Origin: Acholeplasmataceae bacterium
GTDB taxonomy: Bacteria > Bacillota_I > Bacilli_A > Acholeplasmatales > Acholeplasmataceae
Length of the DNA: 19,452 nt
Direction: 5' to 3'
Assembly (NCBI GenBank): GCA_030656435.1
Contig: JAUSOA010000036.1
Location: 1 to 19,452, forward strand
The translations under genes were made by a program, and so were the position numbers. The notes under the pieces were generated by a model, which was not told where the DNA came from, did no database searches, and worked only from the letters and a program-made list of their open reading frames with translations. The first letter of the stretch is position 1. Every line of letters starts with the position of its first letter. Positions 14,364 to 19,452 of the stretch are shown here, piece after piece.

Positions 14364-15092
14364 TTAAAGTTTACGACTATTACGTACTTTGCTCTTTAAG
14401 ATATCAAGTATTTTTTGTTCGTTTTCTGTGAGTAAAGTGTTTAATTCATATTCTGAATGAATGTGATGGTTTCTTAAATGGAAGGGAACAATCACTCCGT
14501 CTGCTAAGCCAACCTCTAGATCCAATGTAATGTATTTTGGGCGATCATTATTGTCATATTTGATGGATGTTTCCATGTGAACCACATCGAAATAATTAAA
14601 TTCTCCCGCAACATCAAATCCAATATGACCATTTCTATGATCTACATTTGCTTGATGATAAAATAGGGAGTCAGATCCAAAGAATAAAACAGTTACAAGT
14701 GCCTGATCATATAAAAGTGTATAGGTTCCATCACTCTTCTTGTCTAATCTATAGGCTACTTTACCCTTGTGATCAAATGCATCAGGAACGGTGATTACAA
14801 TTAAAGACTCGTAGTCAGTTTCTTTAATCGATGACAATTGGTGTGCACGATTAATTACATGTTTATAGTCTTCATGAAGCATGTCCTCATAGGAATCCTC
14901 TGCACGACCTGAAAATTTCTTAAAGTATTTAGAGGTGAATTTAGAACGGTTTTTTATTATTTTTGGCTTTTTCTCTTTAGGTGCTTTGATTTTTTCAGTC
15001 TTGACTTTCTTGCCTTTTGGCTCTTCGGTCACATCATCTTCAATAAAATCTTCATTATCGATAGATTGTTTCTTTTGCTTCTTTTCTTTCAT
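14364..15092 (-). CDS. Unrecognised protein with lysine-rich N-terminus
   Basis: I do not recognise a family. The protein has 242 residues. Residues 1-60 are low-complexity and strongly charged (runs of K and E, e.g. KTEKIKAPKEKKPK) and probably disordered. From about 65 to 240 the composition is that of a folded soluble domain, rich in beta strands with many aromatics and histidines (SLFYHQANVDHRNGHIGFD, 142-160; RNHHIHSEYE, 207-216). It has no signal peptide, membrane segment or cysteine. The pattern FGSDSLFYHQANVD...FNYFDVVHMET could be a PH-like (bPH) domain, but this is a weak impression. It has its own promoter and terminator, the SD is AAAGGTGG, and its neighbours suggest no role. The coding call is sound from the expression signals at both ends. 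Confidence 0.8.
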   Translation of the reverse strand: MKEKKQKKQSIDNEDFIEDDVTEEPKGKKVKTEKIKAPKEKKPKIIKNRSKFTSKYFKKFSGRAEDSYEDMLHEDYKHVINRAHQLSSIKETDYESLIVITVPDAFDHKGKVAYRLDKKSDGTYTLLYDQALVTVLFFGSDSLFYHQANVDHRNGHIGFDVAGEFNYFDVVHMETSIKYDNNDRPKYITLDLEVGLADGVIVPFHLRNHHIHSEYELNTLLTENEQKILDILKSKVRNSRKL

Positions 15093-15120
15093 AGCAATAC
15101 CACCTTTCGCCTTCTACTCT

Positions 15121-15150
15121 ATTTTAACAAATATTTAAAATACTAGTCAA
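15121..15150 (-). promoter_or_regulatory. Promoter of the lysine-rich protein gene
   Basis: On the minus strand TTGACT (15150-15145), an 18-base spacer and TAAAAT (15126-15121) preceded by TGT give a -35 and an extended -10. The leader is about 25 bases. No terminator is evident for the upstream lplA gene, so read-through into this gene is possible. Confidence 0.7.
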
Positions 15151-15201
15151 CATTTCGTACGCTTTTAGAACGTATTTATCAAATATTAAAGATATTTAGT
15201 G

Positions 15202-16191
15202 CTATTCTCCTAAAATGCCTTCAAATAAGAGATTTTGAAACTCATCAGTCTTCGCATCTAATATATAGTCTTCTATATTATTTTGGCTTAATACCTGAGT
15301 AATACTTGGTTTATCATAGGGTAAATCGATGAATTTTTCTTCAAATTCCAAAAGTTGCTTTTTATCAAAAAAATCCCCTTGAATCGCTAGGTTTCTAATC
15401 ACACCTTCTGCTAAATCAAGCTTAATTTCAAAGAGTCCGCCTGAAATTCTTTTCTTAAGTATTTTTGTATAGGCTGGCTGCTTTTTATAGATCCATGCTT
15501 TGGATTCGTATTTCTTCGACATCTCATGAATTTCTTTTATTTCTTCTTCATTTAATACATAGGTTTGATAGGTTAAGGTATTTTCAAAATGCTTAATGAG
15601 CTGTTCTTGAGTGAGCCCCTTTAAATAGGGTTTTAAATTGGTCACTCTAGATCTTACCGAATCAATACCCTTTGAGACAAGCTTTTCATCACTTGGAGAA
15701 ATAGCTCTTACCATTGTCTCAAGATCACAATCGTATAAAAATGTTCCATGCATAAGCATTCCATGTTTATTTTGCAAAAATGCGTTTCCAGAAATTTTTT
15801 TCCCTTCAAATAAAAGATCGTTTCTACCTGAAAATTCAATATTGATATTCAATAACTTCATAGAATCAATAATTTTAGATAAATAGGTTTTGAATGTAAA
15901 TTCTTTATTGGTTCTTTTGGTTACAATCGAAAACATCGTGTTTCTATGGTCTGCATAAACACAACCACCCCCAGTGGGTCGACGGTAAACATCTATCTTA
16001 TTTTCTTTTAAGAATGGAAGATTAACTTCGTTTTCAATCACTTGATTTTTCCCAATTACGACACCATGAATTTCCCATGTAAAAAAATATGTTTCATCAT
16101 TTTTTAACAATTTCGTTAAAACATATTCCTCCAATGCAAAGTAGAAATATGGTTTTAGGTTTCCTTCATTATTATGTCTTATTAAAATCAT
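15202..16191 (-). CDS. lplA: Lipoate-protein ligase A
   Basis: Activates free lipoate with ATP to lipoyl-AMP and attaches it to a lysine of 2-oxoacid dehydrogenase E2 or GcvH proteins; a salvage route. It has 329 residues: an N-terminal catalytic biotin/lipoyl-ligase domain (to about 240) and the C-terminal accessory domain typical of full-length LplA. Motifs are RRPTGGGCVY (70-79), GRNDLLFEGKKISGNA (122-137) with the likely catalytic Lys132, and MHGTFLYDCDL (147-157). Start choice: GGAGG (16202-16198) directly abuts an ATG at 16197 but is six bases before the ATG at 16191, so I use 16191. It has its own promoter, divergent from the DUF2177 operon. No acceptor protein gene is in the window. 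Confidence 0.95.
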   Translation of the reverse strand: MILIRHNNEGNLKPYFYFALEEYVLTKLLKNDETYFFTWEIHGVVIGKNQVIENEVNLPFLKENKIDVYRRPTGGGCVYADHRNTMFSIVTKRTNKEFTFKTYLSKIIDSMKLLNINIEFSGRNDLLFEGKKISGNAFLQNKHGMLMHGTFLYDCDLETMVRAISPSDEKLVSKGIDSVRSRVTNLKPYLKGLTQEQLIKHFENTLTYQTYVLNEEEIKEIHEMSKKYESKAWIYKKQPAYTKILKKRISGGLFEIKLDLAEGVIRNLAIQGDFFDKKQLLEFEEKFIDLPYDKPSITQVLSQNNIEDYILDAKTDEFQNLLFEGILGE

Positions 16192-16224
16192 AAACATCCT
16201 CCAAAAAGGTAATTTTCTAAATTT

Positions 16225-16253
16225 ATTATAACACGTTAACTCTAGATTATGAA
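16225..16253 (-). promoter_or_regulatory. Promoter of lplA
   Basis: On the minus strand TGT-TATAAT (TATAAT at 16230-16225) is an extended -10, with TTCATA (16253-16248) as a partial -35 at 17 bases. The SD GGAGG follows about 23 bases downstream. Confidence 0.65.
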
Positions 16254-16320
16254 AGATGGTGACTTTTATATAACAAATAAATAAAAAAATTAGAATATGC
16301 TATTTCAAAAGTAAGCAAAA

Positions 16321-16349
16321 TAGAAAAAATAAAGTAATAGTGTTATAAT
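16321..16349 (+). promoter_or_regulatory. Promoter of the DUF2177-fak-DUF1295 operon
   Basis: TGT-TATAAT (TATAAT at 16344-16349) is an extended -10; the -35 position (16321-16326, TAGAAA) is poor. The leader of about 18 bases contains AGGGAGGT (16361-16368), a strong SD. The 182-base region shared with lplA is very AT-rich and shows no clear operator. Confidence 0.65.
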
Positions 16350-16373
16350 GAAAATAAATAAGGGAGGTTTATT

Positions 16374-16775
16374 ATGCTATTATTTCTCAAGCTTTATGTA
16401 ATTTCATTTGTTATTTTTTTTGCTATCGATCTGCTATGGTTAGGTATTATCGCTAAAAATGTATATCAAAGATATATCGGGGAATTATTAAAGCCTGACG
16501 TCAATTGGGTCGCAGCTATTTTATTCTATCTTTTATTTATTGGTGGCTTAGTTATTTTTGTTTTAATGCCTGCTGTGGATGCAGGGTCATGGGTTAAAGC
16601 TCTTCTACTTGGAGCGCTCTTTGGTTTTATTACCTATGCAACCTATGATTTAACCAATCTTGCTACATTAAAGGGCTGGCCAATACAGATTACAATCATC
16701 GATTTAATATGGGGAACATTCCTCGGTGCATCAACATCTACATTATCTTATTTAGCTTACAAACTCATATTTTAA
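16374..16775 (+). CDS. DUF2177 family membrane protein
   Basis: The 133-residue protein has four predicted membrane helices (about 5-26, 45-65, 74-92, 106-130). Family marks are the N-terminal AIDLLWLGIIAKNVYQ (17-32), YATYDLTNLATLKGWP (88-103) and DLIWG (110-114). The polar residues of DLTNL and DLIWG lie within or at the edge of helices and could form a site in the membrane. The DUF2177 call is confident; its function is not established. It is the first gene of a three-gene operon with a fatty acid kinase fusion (13 bases downstream) and a DUF1295 protein, which points to a role in fatty acids or membrane lipids. That is inference from context. Confidence 0.88.
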   Translation: MLLFLKLYVISFVIFFAIDLLWLGIIAKNVYQRYIGELLKPDVNWVAAILFYLLFIGGLVIFVLMPAVDAGSWVKALLLGALFGFITYATYDLTNLATLKGWPIQITIIDLIWGTFLGASTSTLSYLAYKLIF

Positions 16776-16788
16776 AGGGGAAATTAAA

Positions 16789-18564
16789 ATGACAACACTT
16801 GTCTTAACAAATGAATTAATCTACAAATCATTTATTATCGGAGCAAAGAATGTGATTCAAGAAAAGAACAGTTTAAATGCAATCAATGTGTTTCCTGTTC
16901 CAGATGGAGATACTGGAAGTAATCTTGCATCGATGATGACTAGTATTTTAGAGCGGTCTGTATTGGGTAAAAATAGTGAAGAGACCATTTTATCGATTGC
17001 TGACGCAGCAATCGTTGGAGCTAGAGGAAATTCTGGAATTATATTTGCGCAATATATTCACGGGTTCTCTAAGGGTGTTAAAGGGGATTCACTGGATACC
17101 AATTTATTCGCTGAAAATGCGATTACTGCAGCCGATTACGCATATCAATCGATTTCAGTTCCTGTTGAGGGAACAATGATTACGGTCATGCGCACATGGG
17201 CGAATGCTTTAAAGGAGTTTAAGAAATCCGCCGTTAACTTTCTAGATTTACTCAACCACGCCTTTGATAAAGCAAAAGAGGAGCTTGCAAAGACTCCTGA
17301 AAAACTTGCTGTTTTAAAGGAAAATAAAGTCGTTGATGCTGGTGCGAAGGGTTTCGTTCATTTCATCGAAGGCTTTTCAAAGGCCTTGAAGGGTGAGGAT
17401 GTCGATATTCATGTTGAAACAGAAAAGATTAATGAACTTCATGTAGAACACCTAGAGGATTCTCAACATCGTTATTGCACTGAAGCACTACTTAGAGGAA
17501 CGAATCTTGATTTAAATTTAATGAAAAATGAACTTCAAAAGCATGGAGACTCACTCGTTGTTGCAGGAAGTGAAAGAACTGCAAGAATTCATATCCATAC
17601 CGATCATCCAGATGAAGTCTTTGCACTTCTTGCCAGTATGTCTAAAATTAGTGATCAAAAGGTAGACGATATGAAACGTCAGTTTGAGGCAGCAAACCAT
17701 AAGAAATATAAGATTGCTGTTGTAACTGACTCGATTGCCGATCTTCCTGAAGAGTTTATTGATAACTATCAAATTCATCAATTCCCAATAAGTCTATTAA
17801 TCAATAATACAACCTATTATGATAAAATCACCATCAAGAGTGAACGCTTTTATGAAATGATGGATTCACTTAAGGTTTATCCAACATCAAGTCAACCCAA
17901 TGCGAAAAGCCTAGAAAACTTCTTCTCATTCCTAACGACATATTATGAAGAAATTATCGTTTTAACAGTGTCTAAGGAAATGAGTGGCACCTATCAAGCA
18001 TTTGTTGAGGCGGCAGCTAAATTTAATGATTCTAAGATTCATGTAATCAATACGAAACAGAATTCTGGTGCTGAGGGCTTATTGGTCTACAAGACTGCAC
18101 AAATGATTGAACAGGGTAAATCCTATGAAGATGTTATTTCTGAAGTTGAAAAATTAAGAGAACAAACTAAGATTTTAGTAAGTGTAAAGACTTTGAAGTA
18201 TATGGTTCGTTCAGGTAGAGTTTCTAAGGTGACTGGTATTGCAGGAAAAATTATGAACCTAAAGCCTGTAATCTCAATTGATTCTGATGGAAAAGGTATT
18301 ATTTTTGTTAAGGGTTTAAGCATTAAATCCAGCAATAAGAAAATATACAATCATGTCAAGGAAGTAGTAGAAACCTATGGAATTGAAGATTATGCAATTG
18401 TGCATGCTAATGCACCAAAAAGAGTTAAGGAATATGAAGATCTATATACTCAACTGATTGGGAAAAAACCGCTCTATGTGATGGATATATCAACCGTTGT
18501 AGCAATGAATGCTGGTATTGGTACAGTTGCGATTGCATACATCAGAAATGGAGATAAAAAGTAA
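16789..18564 (+). CDS. FakA-FakB-like fusion: DhaL fatty acid kinase domain plus DegV fatty-acid-binding domain
   Basis: A 591-residue cytoplasmic protein. Residues 1-200 are a DhaL/FakA kinase domain: FPVPDGDTGSNL (35-46) with metal-binding Asp39 and Asp41, GARGNSGIIFAQ (77-88) and VVDAGAKGFV (181-190). Residues 225-305 match the FakA middle domain, keeping Cys230 and HIH (268-270), likely zinc ligands. From 308 a complete DegV/FakB domain replaces the usual FakA C-terminus: VVTDSIADLP (311-320), fatty-acid-site TSSQPN (366-371), VSKEMSGTYQAF (394-405) and VRSGRVSK (473-480). In separate Fak systems FakB presents a fatty acid to FakA for phosphorylation to acyl-phosphate for PlsX/PlsY. Near the C-terminus MNAGIG (573-578) stands where many DegV proteins have HxGPG, so the usual His is Asn. 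The SD is AAAGGGG. The gene overlaps DUF1295 by one base (TAATG). Confidence 0.92.
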   Translation: MTTLVLTNELIYKSFIIGAKNVIQEKNSLNAINVFPVPDGDTGSNLASMMTSILERSVLGKNSEETILSIADAAIVGARGNSGIIFAQYIHGFSKGVKGDSLDTNLFAENAITAADYAYQSISVPVEGTMITVMRTWANALKEFKKSAVNFLDLLNHAFDKAKEELAKTPEKLAVLKENKVVDAGAKGFVHFIEGFSKALKGEDVDIHVETEKINELHVEHLEDSQHRYCTEALLRGTNLDLNLMKNELQKHGDSLVVAGSERTARIHIHTDHPDEVFALLASMSKISDQKVDDMKRQFEAANHKKYKIAVVTDSIADLPEEFIDNYQIHQFPISLLINNTTYYDKITIKSERFYEMMDSLKVYPTSSQPNAKSLENFFSFLTTYYEEIIVLTVSKEMSGTYQAFVEAAAKFNDSKIHVINTKQNSGAEGLLVYKTAQMIEQGKSYEDVISEVEKLREQTKILVSVKTLKYMVRSGRVSKVTGIAGKIMNLKPVISIDSDGKGIIFVKGLSIKSSNKKIYNHVKEVVETYGIEDYAIVHANAPKRVKEYEDLYTQLIGKKPLYVMDISTVVAMNAGIGTVAIAYIRNGDKK

Positions 18565-19343
18565 TGTTATTTTTAGTCAATGCCCTAGCATTGTTCATAT
18601 TTTTCAATCTATTCTTTGTCATTGCTCAGCTAAAGAAGAATAATGGAATTGCAGATATGGCTTGGGGTTTAGGATTTATAGTGGTTGCGATCACTTCGTT
18701 GATTTATCAAGGAGATTATTCAATTCAAGCAATCGCTGTTACTGCTTTAGTCTTATTATGGGGTCTTCGTCTCTTCTTCTACATTGGTCTTAGAAACTGG
18801 TCAAAACCAGAGGACTTTAGATATGTTGAAATGAGAAAGAAATGGAAGACAAACGTTAAAATTAAGGCGTACTTTATCGTATTTATGCTTCAAATGTCGT
18901 TTTTATATGTCATTTCACTTCCAATTCAACTCGTGAATTTAGTTAGAGTCGATATCGATATGACAGGCTATGTAATTGTATTGGTAGGTGTCATTTTATG
19001 GCTTATTGGCTTCTATTTTGAGGCGGTTGGCGATCAACAACTCAAAAATTTCAAGAAAAACCCTGAAAACAAGGGTAAGATTCTAAGCACTGGCTTATGG
19101 AAATATACAAGACATCCAAACTACTTTGGGGAGGCTTTGATGTGGTGGGCTGTATGGGTTGTCTCGATGTCTTCACTATCTTTGATTCCACTCTATGGAA
19201 TCGTTGGACCCATATTTATCACTTATTTATTACTGTTTGTCTCTGGTGTACCATTACTAGAAAAGAAATATAAGAATAATGAAGCTTTTCAAGCCTATGC
19301 GAAAAAAACTTCCATATTCTTTCCGCTTCCACCTAAAAAATAG
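18564..19343 (+). CDS. DUF1295 membrane protein (steroid 5-alpha-reductase/isoprenylcysteine methyltransferase-like)
   Basis: The 259-residue protein has about six or seven hydrophobic segments (1-21, 33-49, 55-75, 103-128, 134-152, 190-226). Family marks are NNGIADMAWGLGF (26-38), WGLRLFFYI (66-74), GDQQL (156-160), GLWKYTRHPNYFGE (177-190) and SGVPLLEKKY (227-236). The RHPNYxGE region is the cofactor site shared by sterol reductases, which bind NADPH, and isoprenylcysteine methyltransferases, which bind SAM. Which cofactor applies cannot be decided by eye. The start overlaps the previous stop as TAATG, so translation is coupled. The partners suggest that a lipid or acyl chain is the substrate. 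The DUF call is sure, the reaction is not. Confidence 0.9.
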   Translation: MLFLVNALALFIFFNLFFVIAQLKKNNGIADMAWGLGFIVVAITSLIYQGDYSIQAIAVTALVLLWGLRLFFYIGLRNWSKPEDFRYVEMRKKWKTNVKIKAYFIVFMLQMSFLYVISLPIQLVNLVRVDIDMTGYVIVLVGVILWLIGFYFEAVGDQQLKNFKKNPENKGKILSTGLWKYTRHPNYFGEALMWWAVWVVSMSSLSLIPLYGIVGPIFITYLLLFVSGVPLLEKKYKNNEAFQAYAKKTSIFFPLPPKK

Positions 19344-19360
19344 TCATTATAATCAAACAA

Positions 19361-19388
19361 AAAACCAGAAATTTTCTGGTTTTTTTTA
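19361..19388. terminator. Bidirectional terminator after the DUF1295 gene
   Basis: The stem AAAACCAGAA (19361-19370) with TTCTGGTTTT (19374-19383) has a three-base loop, with a T run beyond it on the plus strand and TTTTTTGTTTG on the minus strand. It fits convergent genes ending on both sides. Confidence 0.88.
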
Positions 19389-19390
19389 TT

Positions 19391-19452
19391 TTAACGCGTC
19401 GTTTTTTCATGGAAAATTACACCTCTGTCTTTTGCCTTATAAGGCCATTGTA
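19391..19452 (-). CDS. C-terminal end of an unidentified protein (runs off right edge)
   Basis: Of the three minus-strand frames from the right edge this is the only one that stays open to the terminator. It reads QWPYKAKDRGVIFHEKTTR and then TAA (19393-19391), directly before the shared hairpin. The composition looks like a genuine protein end and the hairpin placement supports it. Too little is visible to name a family. Confidence 0.45.
   Translation of the reverse strand, partial: QWPYKAKDRGVIFHEKTTR

Noticed and set aside
15151..15200. Terminator after lplA
   Set aside because: The only pairing seen, TACG...CGTA, is four bases long with a mismatched interior and no T tract.
16231..16247. 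cre-like sequence around ACACGTTAACT in the lplA promoter
   Set aside because: It keeps the central CG but misses several required positions of the consensus on the left half, unlike the glgA site.
1..19452. tRNA or rRNA genes, CRISPR arrays, insertion sequences, prophage genes
   Set aside because: No cloverleaf-like segments, rRNA signatures, regular spaced repeats, transposase or phage reading frames were seen; the window is almost fully occupied by ordinary genes.

Overview
The window is AT-rich with densely packed bacterial genes, strong Shine-Dalgarno (SD) sites and compact intergenic regions. TGA is used as a real stop (NAD synthetase and the ABC ATPase end in TGA) and Trp is TGG, so the code is standard. 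The rRNA methyltransferase gene rsmH stands apart from any mraZ/ftsL/cell-wall genes, L32 has a decayed zinc ribbon, and a fatty-acid-kinase/DegV fusion is present. Together this best fits a wall-less Mollicute that keeps the standard code, such as Acholeplasma or a close relative. The taxon is an inference; a low-GC Firmicute of the Erysipelotrichia/Bacilli border is the main alternative.

Layout. 1-316 (-) is the N-terminal part of a NUDIX hydrolase. Divergent from it is a two-gene glycogen operon, glgA-glgC (495-3152, +), with a consensus promoter that carries a cre-like sequence. A bidirectional terminator follows. Next comes a long minus-strand block, read from right to left: nadD-nadE-mnmA (11642 to 8083, NAD synthesis plus tRNA 2-thiolation, ended by a hairpin); then recD2 and a two-gene ABC exporter (8008 to 4085); then a YwaF/TMEM164-like membrane protein (4000 to 3194). 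A small Fur-family regulator (11844-12266, +) is divergent from nadD. The region between them holds three separate palindromes, two of them on the promoters.

From 12281 to 16191 the minus strand carries rsmH-mgsA, yceD-rpmF, an unrecognised lysine-rich protein and a lipoate-protein ligase, mostly with their own promoters and terminators. The last block (16374-19343, +) is a tightly spaced three-gene operon: a DUF2177 membrane protein, a FakA-FakB-like fusion (DhaL kinase plus DegV fatty-acid-binding domain), and a DUF1295 membrane protein with a steroid-reductase/methyltransferase-like C-terminus. It ends at a terminator shared with the 3' end of an unidentified minus-strand gene.

How the genes work together. 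Most are housekeeping: carbon storage (glgA, glgC), NAD (nadD, nadE), translation (mnmA, rsmH, rpmF, yceD), DNA repair (recD2), lipoylation (lplA) and the methylglyoxal bypass (mgsA). The most interesting parts are the candidate lipid-modification operon at 16374-19343, the cysteine-free Fur-like regulator with its palindrome-rich control region, the cre-like site inside the glgA promoter, and the TMEM164-related candidate acyltransferase. No rRNA, tRNA, CRISPR array, insertion sequence or riboswitch was recognised. No stretch longer than 300 bases lacks a gene.
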